Origin: Hyaloperonospora brassicae
Taxonomy: Eukaryota > Oomycota > Peronosporomycetes > Peronosporales > Peronosporaceae
NCBI GenBank assembly: GCA_947650285.1
Contig: CANTFL010000090.1
Span: forward strand, 1,240,001-1,304,000
DNA length: 64,000 bases
Reading direction: 5' to 3'
Below are positions 1 through 11,027 of this stretch, in pieces. Under the pieces are notes generated by a model. It was not told the origin of the DNA. It saw only the letters and a program-made list of their open reading frames with translations, and searched no databases. Each line of letters begins with the position of its first letter. Positions within the stretch are counted from its first letter, which is position 1. The translations under genes and the position numbers were made by a program.

Positions 1-2248
1 CATGTATTGATTGCGATTTTTTCTTGGTAAGCGAACAAAAACTGAAGCCTATTGTTGGTTAGCTGCAGGTCACTAGCGAAAAATTTGTCGCATGAAACTT
101 AATGTTGGTTAGCTGCAAGTCATTAACGATGAAATATGTCGCATGCAAACTTGATTTTGGTTAGCTGCAAATCATTAACGATGAGATGTGTCGCATGAAA
201 ACTTGATGTTGGGTAGCTGCAAGTCATTAAAGATGAAATATGTCGCATAGCCGAATGGTAATTATTATTCTTCCCTTTCCTGAAGGTACTTACGATGTAT
301 TTGTGAAGGTTGATTGAAGTAGAACGCACAAGATTGTAAACATTCTTTTAAAGACTTTTAAGATTAATAATTCATCGCTAAAAACATATCCTAGTCATAA
401 ATGCTTCACGGTATTTCTGCGAACGAGAGTTGCCGCTTTCGAAAATTTGTCAAGTATTTGATTTTTTTGCTTATCTGATTAACAAAGGCTGGACATGATC
501 GGACCCGTTAGCTTTAAATGTATTTAATTTGGTGACGCTCGGTATTTTTAGTTATAAGCAGATGAAGTTTCAAATTTAAATAATATACAAATGTAGACCT
601 TATCCAAACAGATATTTTTGTGCTATTGACATCGGCCTGAGAGATCGGTAATCGTTTGTTACTATGTATAGAAGCCCTGTAAAATCTGAAAATAAAACAG
701 GCATTGTTATTCTAGTAAGAGGTATCGACAAGACCCTCTCTTTCGAGCCTTTTATATACCATAGAGGGATAATCTATTAAACACGATTAAATCTCATGTA
801 GAGCCTGATGTAAAGCCCCACGTTCAATTTCTTTATCTCGCTGTCAATACTGATAGCTCAGAGTTTCTGGCAGTGTCGAAAATCGAAAGCTTTCCTCAAT
901 AGATTTAACGGCTATATCCGGAAGGTAAAGTGCTTCGGCAAGTCTTCAGTCTTTTTTCAACTCATATTCCTTGTATTTGTAACCCAACGATGATAGCATT
1001 TTATGACGCAAAACACTTTCGTCTTTCCTATCACTAGGTTATATCAGGATAGTGGCGCTTAGAGTTAACACTTCTCGAAGATTGTTGTCAACGCATCATC
1101 GAATCGTGACCATGTTGCTAATATAACCCTTTTTGACACTCGTTAGTACGGTCATATACTTTGCCAAAAATCACGCCAAAGCTACTAAATTTTGATGCAT
1201 TTGACGTTAATATGCAGGGAAGCCTAAAAACGTCAAAAATTATGAAAGCTGTTCTATCTGAAATTCTTTGGCTAACCTTTTGCACACAAGTCGCAAAGAA
1301 ATTAAAACTCTTGGTCTATTTAATTACTAGTTAATTTTTTTAAATACCAGTATGTATACGTGTCTATGACGTCCTGCTACAACCAAATATATGTTTGTCA
1401 AAAAGGTGAGAACTGTATTGTTATTCTCAGCGAGGTATAAGGATCAATTCTGCGTTGTTGAAGGGGAACACAGAATGGGGAATTGGAGGTAAGGGGTGTA
1501 AAAGGTAGAGGGGTGGGTGGGTTTGGTAAAGTATTCCTATTTTCAAGCCTCTTCGAATATTTTATTGACGATACAAAATTATGGACACCATTATCATCCG
1601 ATACAACATATCTGACGTACCCTTGTCAAAGGGTATTTTCTGGATGTTATTTTTGGGGGAAAAGCTGAATAAACCCTACATGTACTTGAAATATGTCAGC
1701 AATTCCAAATAATAATATATAATTGTAATTTTTAGCTCTTTGCAGATATGTGTGCGTCAAACCCATTCGTAGAAAATTACAAAGCACTATATAAAATGAA
1801 CAATTGTTGTTGCAATATGTTACCCTCCTTTAATGAATCATTTAACAATTATTATACGATTAAATAACTTTTGATAAGTTCTTCGACTATTTTCGGCATA
1901 GTTATCCTTGATGTATTGTGAACAGCATGCGCAAGATAGAGGATAACGAATTAATTGACTAGTACGCCAAAAATTATGGACGTGAATGCATTTGTCAACC
2001 TTACTTTCGTATTTAAAATTATAATGTTTGGTAATATTTCGGAAAAAGACGTATATTTTACATAAGATCAAGAATAATTTGATAGTTATATGCTTCTGAC
2101 GATTTACATTTTCCTTATGGCTTTTTATGCTAAAGTTTCGGACATAGTTTTTAGGGCGATTCATTGCACAAATGAATAGATGGCCTGTATTCGGCGCTGA
2201 CGACAGTCGGGTTTTATGTGTATGCTTGTATCTAAATTGCTGGTCTAC
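1..2248. other. AT-rich region, no gene recognised
   Basis: Apart from a short tandem repeat at its left end I see nothing coding here. The longest open frames are about 60-110 codons, are AT-driven and have no recognisable domain or signal peptide. It probably represents decayed intergenic or transposon-derived sequence. Confidence 0.5.
53..250. repeat. Tandem repeat, about 52-bp unit, four copies
   Basis: Four imperfect copies, each starting near GTTGGTTAGCTGCA and ending with GTCGCAT, lie head to tail. They differ by scattered substitutions and 1-nt indels, so the array is not freshly amplified. It has no CRISPR-like spacer structure and no coding role is visible. Confidence 0.8.
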
Positions 2249-2682
2249 CGTAGCTGGGTAGCATATTACACAAAATAAATATGGTGAAAAATGGTAATAA
2301 AGACTATCATATTATAAGTTCTTCTAACAATATTACTGAATTTAGTGACATTGTTTAGATAACCCAAAAATACTCTTGTATGATATTGTGACTATGTCAA
2401 CCCACCAATTGCTGCTAGACGCGCGCAATGGGTGGTGAGTAGACGTCATCATACGATTCGTAATTTAATATAATTAAGTCAGGATGAAAAGAGACACAAG
2501 AGTTATAAGACTTAGTTGTATTAATAACAGTTTTACTTTTACCACGACTAGAGTCTTTTACTTAGTCGTGACATTCCTCTGTATAAGTGTTTACACCTAG
2601 CTGGACACTGACATTCACTGTTGTCATTGAAAGTTAACTCCGTACTGGTAGTCCAGTACGTAGTCTTCGGTGCCCCGTTACA
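2249..2682 (+). repeat. Degenerate 5' LTR of element L (family 2)
   Basis: It aligns along its length with the family-2 LTRs at 17536, 18749 and 26313, including the conserved U3 block around 2399-2445 and the terminal CCCCGTTACA. The first ~130 bases are badly eroded, so the left boundary is approximate (CGTAGC stands where TGTAAC is expected). No target duplication can be read. Confidence 0.7.
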
Positions 2683-3614
2683 CCAGTTAGGACTCTGTTG
2701 TCCATCCAAGAACTACTAGCGAATCGTTGACATAAACATGTTGTACGATGTTGATGGCTACAGCTTTTACAAAACTTGTAGAAATTACTCCTATTTGAGC
2801 GATTTCGAATGGAGAGCAATCGGTCGACTACGCTCACAAGTTAGCGGGGAATCTGTCTGTCAGGTGCAATTCTAAAGGGACAGGAAATAGAAGACACCCG
2901 TCATCAGCAAGTTCGTGCAAAGAGCGGTTAATGCGTCACGACCGGAGGAGAACTTTTGCGACAACAAGATTGCCAGTGGACTGAAATGCTAAATAGCAAC
3001 AATCTCAGTCTGCAAAATCGATGCGTGAGCGTCAACTAGAGACTCCTAGGCTTAAGATCTCCATGTACTGGGGAATCGAGGAAGATTTTATAAGAGATAG
3101 TTAGTCGAGGTAGACGGTGCCATCAAGACCCGTCATATCGCCGATACGCAAATGAAAGTTGATTTGCTCATTCATACCCGACATAGGATGCCATTAATTG
3201 GGCCTTGGATATTAAGTTGCATGACCCATATGTGTTCAAGTCGTTAAGGTCCTTCAGGACCCTACTCAGCAAAACGTTTGTACCGCCCAGAGAATATTTA
3301 AAAATCTTTCGGAGCTTCTCAAACCAAATAGCATAAGCCTAAGATTCACGCTTACGCCCAACATGTGCGATACCTTGCAAGTCGCATGGTAGCAAACTCT
3401 GTGTGTTACTATTTGTTGATCATTCATTTTAGGACCTTGCAGATGGCTACTTTATGGATCTCCCGTTCCGCGAAGAGCTGAAACCTTTTTTATAAAAGCG
3501 AACTACATTGCGGCGCAGAAAGACTTTTGTTTGAGACAGGGTCACACTACGCTGAACTCATATCGTCCGCGTAGACGAACCTTAATTGGAGGTACAGAGC
3601 CAATGGACCTCTGC
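2683..3614 (+). pseudogene. gag remnant of element L, 5' portion
   Basis: The sequence aligns at DNA level with the intact family-2 gag of element R. The best stretch is about 3040-3300, corresponding to the core that reads LKLDVSKYRGVEED in R. Numerous frameshifts and stops leave no ORF. The remnant is cut at 3614, inside the codons that in R encode PEPMDLCKVEGAKN, by the family-1 insertion. It resumes at 11353. The primer-binding region after the LTR is eroded. Confidence 0.75.
3610..3614. repeat. Target-site duplication TCTGC, left copy
   Basis: TCTGC directly precedes the 5' LTR of the family-1 element and is repeated at 11348-11352 directly after its 3' LTR. A 5-bp duplication is standard for Ty3/gypsy integrases. 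Confidence 0.9.
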
Positions 3615-3934
3615 TGTAATGGGGCAACCCATTATATTAAGTAGTCATAGTTTTATTACATAATTACATACATTAAGTGTAGACAGTATCCGGATAGCGG
3701 ATACTGCGCGTCTATTTATTATTGGTTTATTATTGGGGTGCCAGACCCAATAATTAGCCAATAATAATTAGTTCTGTATTTGAGTGGTTCCCATGAGCTA
3801 GGGAACATATTCGCACTTACTGCGAATTATAAAAACACAAAAATACAAACAGAGTTAAATTTACCTTATAAATCACAGCGCTTCCTCAGCTTAATTATTA
3901 GTGTAAGACGGTAACGGGCTCTCACCCCGTTACA
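3615..3934 (+). repeat. 5' LTR of family-1 element
   Basis: A 320-bp repeat running TGTAAT...TTACA. Its first 21 bases form a hairpin (TAATGGG/CCCATTA) and its last 25 form another (GTAACGGG/CCCCGTTAC). An internal inverted repeat (ATTATTGG / CCAATAAT) lies in the middle. The 3' copy is at 11028-11347. Confidence 0.95.
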
Positions 3935-3936
3935 CC

Positions 3937-3955
3937 TGGTAGCACTTCGTAGTCC
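3937..3955 (+). promoter_or_regulatory. Primer-binding site, family 1
   Basis: Two bases after the LTR comes TGGTAGCACTTCGTAGTCC, starting with the TGG expected to pair with a tRNA CCA end. The same sequence with one change (CTTTG for CTTCG) follows the family-2 LTR at 26310-26291 on the - strand, so two families share the primer. I cannot say which tRNA it is. Confidence 0.7.
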
Positions 3956-3960
3956 TTCCC

Positions 3961-5001
3961 ATGACCAAGTTCGAGATGGATATGAGTCAATCTTCGATGG
4001 CTCCAGCAGTTTCGCTGGAGCATGCAGATTTTCCCCATCTCACTACGGTAGAATTGCAGGCATTACACCGCCTCGCGGCGGTGTTTGGTGAAATCCTCGT
4101 GACGTCGCTGCTAAGCACAGGGACGCCCGAACAACACCGTGCCGCCATTCAAGACTACATGGTGCGCGAGCTCGCCGAAGCGAACCGGCGAGTACATACT
4201 GTCTCGCGCCCCTCCCATTACGATGCAATTATAATGGAGACGTCGACATACTCTGGTGATGGTCCAGGTTGTCTCCCCCTTAATCGCTGGTTTAGGGAGA
4301 TTGATATAGCCATAGCGTCAAGGTTGATTGACGCTCCGACGGCCAAGGTTAATTTCCTACTGTCTCGGCTTGTTGGTAAAGCCAAAGAATGGGATCTTGG
4401 GAAGCTCGTTGTAGACGAGTCGGCATTCCCCAAGCTGGACGATATCCAGCGCGACTTACGACTGGCGTTCGAGCCCCCTCAAGATGAGTCACGCTTGCGC
4501 GCAAATTTCTTTTCACTTCGACAAGGCAAGATGTCGATACGTGATTACGTACAGAAGACGCGACATCTTGCTTCGTGTATCATCACGCAGCCGATCGACA
4601 TGGCTTCGCAAGTTCATGTCTTTGTCTTTGGTATGCAAGAGGGCATGACCCGCTATTGCCTCACACGTGCTGAACCTAAGACTCTTGAGGAGGCATTTGC
4701 CCTCGCGCTTCGTGAAGATTACATGGTCGCATCGTCATATTTGCAGGCAGCGTCGCAACTCCCGCGTACGTCTGGCCCAGAGCCTATGGAAATTGACGTT
4801 ATTGATACATCTCGTGGTCGCGGCAAGCAATTTGGCCGCGACATTCGAAGTCAAAACACGATGAAGTGTTATCGGTGCGGCAAGACTGGCCATCGTGCGG
4901 CCGTCTGCCGAGCACCAGCGCCGGTGTCCATGAACACAGCTGTCTCACGTGGAGATACTGTGTCGTCATTGGTCCCGCCAAAAAACGAGCGGTTCCAGTA
5001 G
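3961..5001 (+). CDS. gag: Gag polyprotein, family-1 element
   Basis: This is a 346-residue Gag, the structural protein that packages element RNA into virus-like particles. The central retrotransposon-Gag region (about residues 95-250) includes a W-rich stretch typical of Ty3 capsid proteins. A CCHC zinc knuckle, [14 protein letters not shown], follows near residues 303-316. The frame is intact. The start ATG at 3961 is 27 nt after the LTR end and is the first ATG of the internal RNA. The last codons contain the frameshift signal for pol, and the TAG stop lies inside the first stem of the predicted pseudoknot. Confidence 0.92.
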   Translation: MTKFEMDMSQSSMAPAVSLEHADFPHLTTVELQALHRLAAVFGEILVTSLLSTGTPEQHRAAIQDYMVRELAEANRRVHTVSRPSHYDAIIMETSTYSGDGPGCLPLNRWFREIDIAIASRLIDAPTAKVNFLLSRLVGKAKEWDLGKLVVDESAFPKLDDIQRDLRLAFEPPQDESRLRANFFSLRQGKMSIRDYVQKTRHLASCIITQPIDMASQVHVFVFGMQEGMTRYCLTRAEPKTLEEAFALALREDYMVASSYLQAASQLPRTSGPEPMEIDVIDTSRGRGKQFGRDIRSQNTMKCYRCGKTGHRAAVCRAPAPVSMNTAVSRGDTVSSLVPPKNERFQ

Positions 5002-5036
5002 GTGCGGGGCGCCCTACTGGCAGTAATAGAGCCCCG
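4980..5036 (+). promoter_or_regulatory. Programmed -1 ribosomal frameshift signal (slippery heptamer plus H-type pseudoknot)
   Basis: A_AAA_AAC sits at 4980-4986 in the correct gag register. After an 8-nt spacer, CCAGTAGG (4995-5002) pairs perfectly with CCTACTGG (5013-5020). Inside the loop CGGGGC (5005-5010) pairs perfectly with GCCCCG (5031-5036). Loop lengths are 2 nt, 2 nt between stems and 10 nt. Pol lies in the -1 frame relative to gag, exactly as this signal would require. The pairing is read directly from sequence; frameshifting activity is inference from the known design of such signals. Confidence 0.85.
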
Positions 5037-6929
5037 AGTACTCAGGTGGCAGCTCGGGCTCCTAGCCCTAAAGTGATACATACCCACTTCAATGTCACCA
5101 CTATGCGCGACGATTCGAGACTGATAATTATCAGTCTCATCGTTGCTGGAGTTAAACGACCACTTCGAGCGTTGTTGGATTCGGGTGCATCCAACAACTT
5201 CTTTCGAGCATCATGTTTGTCCCTTCTCCCGTCGACAGTTACGGTTCGAGAAGGTCCAGGTGACATTGTTGTCAAACTTGCTGATGGACAACCACAGCGT
5301 GTCCCGCGTAAAACAGTGGTTTTGCCGTACACGTTCGACGGCTTCCAAAGTAATGACGAATTTTTGGTGAACGAGATGAATTATGCATTCGATTGCATCT
5401 TGGGGATACCGTGGCTGTCACGGTATCAGCCGACGATAGACTGGCTATCTCGGTCCGTCAAACGACGAAGCGGTTACGACGTAAGTGAAGTTTTCACTCA
5501 TCTGTTGGTAGCGCCATCCGATTGGCCTCACGTCAGGGTCGTGAACGAACTCGCCACGACTAGAAGTCAGCACAGAGAGAGCGATGGCCCTCTGTGTCCG
5601 GTATGTTCAGTCACACTGATATAACCACAACACGAGGCGGTCGAACAGAGGTTCCCGCAAACACAGACATCGGTCGAACAGGGGCTCCCGATTCACAACG
5701 AGACGGTCGAACAGAGGTTCCCGCAAACACAGACATCGGTCGAGCAGGGGCTCCCGATTCACAACGAGGCGGTCGAACAGGGGTTCCCGCACACATGGAC
5801 ATCGGTCGAGCAGGGGCTCCCGATTCACAACGAGGCGGTCGAACAGGGGTTCCCGCACACACGGACTTCGGTCGAGCAGGGGTTCCCGAGTTCTAGCGCG
5901 GCGGTCGAGCAGGGGCTCCCGCATACACACACAACGGCCGAGCAGAGGCTCCCGATTGTAACCGAAATGTTCGATCAGAGGCTCCCACATACATCTGAGG
6001 CGGTCGACGACAAGATCCCGCCTCTTATCGACGAGGATGAACGGGCTGTGGACTTAAATGTGAACGACGTGGTGGAGACAGAGCTCCCACGTCTAGCGGG
6101 GGGTACTTCATCCTCCAGAGACAGCGACGTTCCAGCCTCGAGCAGTGGCTCAAGACGCAAGAGAAAGCGTAAACGCAAGAAAGGTGCACGCCGATCACCA
6201 AGACGACGAAATTCTCGCTCAAGCGCCGTTGACGATGATACTGTATTGACGGAATCCGTTTGTGCGCTTGAATATGTGGAAGGGTCTTCACATCGTGGCC
6301 GCTACGTTGAGGTAGCGAGCCCTCCGTGCACTGTTGCAGAGATCACATCTCTATTAACCCTACCATGGAAAGATTTCCTTCACGACCTCAAGGCCGGCGA
6401 CATCGAGCAAGTGTGCATCATATCAGCCGCCGAAGCAGCTAGTGGAGAAGTTCTAGAGGCTCGCCCAAAGAGCGCTGAGCCCAAATCAGCGCGCGAAGAA
6501 CGTTTCGTGGCACAGTCTTGGGAAGCCCTTCGTGCTTCGGGCAACCCTGTCTATGATATCGCGCGTAAGTATGCCGACATCTTTCCGGAGAATATCCCCG
6601 ATGAGCTTCTAGCGGATCGTGGTGTGCGACACGAGATCGATCTCGTGCCAGGATCGAAGTATTGCGTGACGCGGCAGTGGCCGCTACCGCTTGACCAAGT
6701 CATCGCAATTGATGAATTTTTTGAGGGCCGCCGTAAGGCAGGACACGTCCGCGAAAGCATATCGCCACATTCGAGTCCGACTTTCTGTGTGAAGAAAGCC
6801 ACCGGCGGTTGGCGCATCGTGCATGCTTTTAACAAGTTGAATGACACCACGATCCCGGCTCAAGCACCAATTCCTCGGAAAGACATGGTACTGGATACCA
6901 TGTCCGGCAGCGAGATTTTAGCGCCATAG
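4983..6929 (+). pseudogene. pol: pol N-terminal part: aspartic protease, linker and start of RT (family 1, broken)
   Basis: In the -1 frame after the slip, the protein runs through an aspartic protease with the active-site motif LLDSGASNNFF (about 5170-5205) and the downstream hydrophobic DCILGIPWL (about 5390-5415). A TAA at 5622-5624 interrupts it. The same frame then stays open through a repetitive linker, a basic stretch (KRKRKRKKGARR, about 6165) and the start of reverse transcriptase (SPHSSPTFCVKK, about 6765). The frame ends at 6927-6929 because one T has apparently been lost in a T-run near 6914-6918. RT continues in the next frame. Confidence 0.85.
5637..5990 (+). repeat. 33-bp coding minisatellite in the protease-RT linker
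   Basis: About eleven copies of a 33-nt unit beginning GGTCGAACAGGGG follow each other. The unit length is a multiple of three, so in the pol frame it gives 11-residue repeats of the type EQGLPIHNEAV. Two alternating subtypes (Q-rich and IHN) suggest that a 66-nt double unit was also amplified. Because 33 is divisible by three, other frames and the opposite strand are also open here, giving several shadow ORFs. Confidence 0.9.
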
Positions 6930-9817
6930 ACCTGACAGACGGGTTTTACCAGATTTTAATGAGGGACAGTGATATCCCGTTCACCGCTGTCAGCACACCG
7001 AGTGGGATGCTTTGGGAGTGGCTAGTCATGCCACAAGGCCTTAAGAACGCTCCAGCAACGTTCAACCGGATGGTGACACAAGTGCTTCGGCCACTACGTG
7101 ATTTCGCTCCAAGTTATTTCGACGATATTTTTGTTCACAGCCGCGCTGAGCAACAACTCAGCGCTACGGAGGTCCACCTTCGGCATTTAAAACAGGTGTT
7201 CCAAGTGATGCGCGAGAACAAACTGTGCGCAAACTTGAAGAAGTGTGTCTTCTGTGCTCCCGAGATTCCAGTTCATGGATGCTATGTTAGCAAGGAGGGT
7301 GTCCGTGCTGATCCCGAGAAAGTGTCATCGATATGTTCCTGGCCTACGCCCAGGAACCAAACGGAACTACGCCAATGGCTTGGCTTGGCCAATTACTTGC
7401 ATAAGTATACGAAGAACTATGCAGAACTAATAGAGCCACTATCGACCCTACTGAAGAAAGACGCAGTTTGGTCATGGAAAGCTGAACATCACTCTGCCTT
7501 CAACTCTGTGAAAAAGAGCTTGTCTGAAGCACCAGTGCTGATGTTGCCTGATGATTCCAAGCCATTTCACGTCGTCTGTGATGCGAGTAATTTCGCTATT
7601 GGATGTGCCCTCATGCAGTTTGACGATGAGGGCCGAGAGCGCGTCGTGAGCTTTCAGTCACGACAGATGAAACCCGCAGAGAGGAACTATCCGGCACATG
7701 ACAAGGAACTTTTGGCTATGCGTTACGCGCTGATCAAGTTCAGAGTATATTTGCTCGGCGAGAAGATGTTTTCGGTCTATACAGATCACGCATCATTGCG
7801 TACCGCTGTCAAGACTCCCCACTTGTCCCAGCGTATGGCACGTTGGTTGTCATACTTCTCAGAGTATAATTTCGTGGTCTTTTACAAACCCGGCAAGAAC
7901 AACATTCTTGCTGACGCGCTTTCTCGACGTCCCGATTATGATCCTCGACGTGACATGGGTCATCAGCCAGGCATTGCTGAAGACGAGGACGACGACATTT
8001 GTTTATGCTGTGCTGAGCAGGGGCTCAATGCAATGATTTCGACACCTGAGCTGTCAATCCGGACTCAAATCGCTGAGTCATATGCGAACAATTCATTCTA
8101 CACGGGATTCATCAATTATCTTCGATACCCTAGTGAGGGTTCACTCGCGAAGTTGACGAAACCAACGCGTGACAACATCAAGCGGTACGCGCTTGATGGT
8201 CCGATGCTGACTTATACAATGGACGTTTTCGACCCACCGCGCGTCGTCATCCCTGCTGATGACGACCTCCGCGCACGATTGGTGCATAAATTTCATGACA
8301 CTCCAACTGGTGGTCATTTGGGTCGCGAGAAGACGTTCGCGGCCATCTCTCGTGTGTTTTTCTGGCCGCGTATGTACAAATACATCCAGAAATGGGTACG
8401 CTCTTGTGAAATATGCCAGCGTGTGAAGCCTGCGCCGTCTTCACAAGCTCCATTGCGTCCGCTTCCGATTGCCACGGAAGCCTGGCGTTCGGTCAGCATG
8501 GATTTCATCTTTGATCTCCCTCCGGACGAACAGAAACGCACGGTCGTATTGGTTTTTGTGGATCGATTTAGCAAAATGGTGCATTTTGCTCCAGTCTCCG
8601 CGCACGTTACGGCGGAGACGACCGCGCAGATCTTCATCGATCTCATATTTCGACATCACTGCTTGCCTGAATCAATTGTTTCGGACCGCGACCCGCGCTT
8701 TATATCAGCTTTTTGGGCAACGTTGTTTCAACTATTGGGCACGCGACTGCTTATGTCTACGGCAGCCCATCCAGAGACGGATGGGCAAACGGAGCGCGTG
8801 AACAGAGTGCTTGAAGATGTACTACGCAGTTATGCGACATCGTTCCAGTCGTGGAGTTCGTTTCTCCCTCTCGCTGAATTTGCAATCAACAACGCAGTCC
8901 ATGCGTCGACTGGGTTTACGCCATTTTTCGTGAATAACGCGAGGCACCCTCGCGTTCCAGCGCTTCTTGCTCTTTCAGCTTCAGCACACCCAGTTTCTCA
9001 GCTTGGTGGGGGAGTATCTCCCGATGACACTACGCGAAAAATTTTGATGATTGGTAATGTTGAAGACAAGGTTGCTGCCGATGTAACTCATACTGTTAAT
9101 TTCGTGGCCAATGGCATATCGAGTCCCGACGCGATGCATCCCATCGCGTCTCCCGTCGCTAATTTTGCTCCTAAAGAGTCCACTTCTCCTATAAGTTCGG
9201 CTACTGTGACCGAATTCCTATTACTACGGCAAAGTATCACGCGTTTTGTACGCGATGCACTCCAAGAAGCAGTGGATAAACAAAAGGAGAACGCGGACAA
9301 GCGAGGTCGAAAGAACTTGCTGACGTTCAAAGAAGGTGACAGAGTCTTACTATCGACAAGCGGATTACCAGACACGTCAGTAACGAATTTGGGCGCTAAT
9401 GAATTAGCGCCAAGATATATTGGGCCCTTTCGGATTGTTGAAGTCCATGGAGATGCTTACACGCAAGACATACCTACCACTATGCGTTTGCACCCGACAT
9501 TCTATGTCGGGCGCCTTAAGGCTTACCTGCCGGCGGATCTCCCTTTGGTTCTTCCTCACTCGTCTGTATCGGCTCAAAGTCCGACACCCCCTGCCGACGA
9601 CGCTGACGACGACTGGGACCAAGTCCTAGACGAGCGCGAGCAGACTCGTTCTGCTGGGGTCCACCGAACGCAGCAGTCTCGAGCTGTCGCAGACGCTCTA
9701 CCAAGCCCTGCTGCTCCCGCCGGGTTCTCTTGGCAGCCTCTGTCGCAGCTGCTGCACAATCTCGAGTCCTCTCTTCCATCCCACGGGCATTCAGAAGGCC
9801 GTTCATCGCCTCTCTAG
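6918..9817 (+). pseudogene. pol: pol main part: reverse transcriptase, RNase H, integrase (family 1)
   Basis: A 952-residue open stretch (Met at 6959) continues pol after the 1-nt loss. RT has the catalytic YFDD (about 7117-7128, context PSYFDDIFVHS). RNase H shows VCDASNFAIGCAL (about 7575), KELLAM and YTDHASLR. Integrase has the zinc-binding HKFHDTPTGGH...CEICQ module (about 8284-8420), then catalytic Asp in SMDFIFDLP (about 8497), Asp in SDRDPRF (about 8682) and Glu in TERVNRVLED (about 8790). All core catalytic motifs look intact. A TAG at 9815-9817 cuts the linker before the chromodomain. Confidence 0.9.
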
Positions 9818-10874
9818 TGTCAGCACGAAGGAAACGAAGCTCGTCACTCGACGGCACAGGCGCCCGATTATGAAAATCGGCGCCCAACCCAAGAAGCCTT
9901 CCGTCGTGATGCTCCTCCTCCCTTGGTAGATGCATCGGGTGAGCGACGCTGGATTGTGGACCGTATCGTCGGTCATGAAGACCCCACGCCTCTTGCGCGA
10001 ATTAGTGGCTCGGCGCCATCGAAGAGTCGTTCAGAAACGCATTACAAGGTCCGATGGTTGAGTTATTCACCAACGGAAGACACGTGGGAGCCTCGAAGTA
10101 TGCTGGCTCACGATGTTCCTGACGTCGTTGAGGAGTACGAGACCAGTAAGAGGTCGGCGAACGCGACCGACGCTGCTGACTCCTTCCACGATCCCGCGAA
10201 CCGTAACGTGCGTGAATTGGCGATCGACGACGATCCTCGAGCGACTCCGACGTCTTCTACGAGGCTCGGGAGCATTTGGATACCTTGACGGTCGAGAGCG
10301 ACTACGAGAACGACCTCGGTGGTCGTAAGACAAACGATCTCGACTACGTAAACGCCTCCATTGATCGACACGGCGTTCCCTCATGTGACGCAACGCAGAT
10401 ACTTGGAGCTCTGAGAGGCTCCTCTCATAGCGTCCGATCCATGGTCGGATGTTCTGGGGCATTCCCCGTGCACACACCATGTCGTCCCATTCCTGCCGCA
10501 TTGGTCGCGGTCTCTCCATGTGACACCGTGGGCACCCTTCACGGACATGGACGTAACACATGTGGAACCCATCACGAGTCAAATGACACACGCGTCGTCG
10601 TAAGTCGCCAATAGCGTGGTCGCCATGAGTACTTTCGCGTCCCTCGATCCAGGACGTAAAGGATGCCCCTTCACGTCGACTCGCGTTCCAACATCTGATG
10701 AAGGCACACCAAGATCGTTGCAGTGCGTCTTCAGTGTTGGTGCGCGCCTTCAAGGCTGTACAAGCCCCACGGCTTCAAGTCGTCATCCATGGTCTGCGGT
10801 GCACGCTCTCTTCGAAGTGTCTGATGACCCCAACTGTCGTTTGGTATCGAGTCGCGTGGGTGTTCAGGATTCAT
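9516..10874 (-). other. Antisense reading frame (aORF) of the family-1 element
   Basis: On the strand opposite pol, an ATG at 10874 opens a frame containing DDDLKPWGLYS. After a 1-nt shift near 10750 it joins a 228-residue open frame (10753-10067) with a Cys cluster (HMCYVHVREGCPRC) and an Arg/Ser-rich stretch. A further open stretch, 9935-9516, is charged and coiled-coil-like (EERTRDCAAAATEAAKRTR). Its position, KPW motif, Cys cluster and coiled-coil end match the antisense frames of families 2 and 3. It overlaps the sense chromodomain. Whether it is expressed cannot be seen. Confidence 0.5.
9923..10288 (+). pseudogene. Chromodomain at the C-terminus of family-1 pol
   Basis: This continues the pol frame after the 9815-9817 stop. 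The motif HYKVRWLSYSPTEDTWEP (about 10040-10093) is a chromodomain, the module by which chromoviral integrases are tethered to modified histones. One nonsense change separates it from integrase, so read-through or repair of one base would rejoin them. The acidic tail after it (to 10288) overlaps the antisense reading frame. Confidence 0.85.
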
Positions 10875-11013
10875 GCTGCTCAGTTGTTTGTGGCTGAGCA
10901 GATTCGAAGACCAAGATGACGTGTCGTTGGAGTTCTCGCTGGGCTTTTCGTTGGGCTATTCGTTAAGAAGAATCTTTCTGTGTATGGCGCTTACGTCACG
11001 GTAAGCGCAACTT

Positions 11014-11027
11014 AAAGAGGGGGGTGA
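11014..11027 (+). promoter_or_regulatory. Polypurine tract, family 1
   Basis: AAAGAGGGGGGTGA lies directly before the 3' LTR. It is purine-rich with one T and is the expected plus-strand primer site. Confidence 0.85.

Noticed and set aside
53..250. Possible CRISPR-like array
   Set aside because: Units are contiguous and diverged with no unique spacers, and the genome is eukaryotic. It is an ordinary tandem repeat.
5607..5990. 127-codon - strand frame of REPLLDR-type repeats
   Set aside because: Produced by the 33-bp minisatellite, which is open in several frames because its unit is divisible by three.
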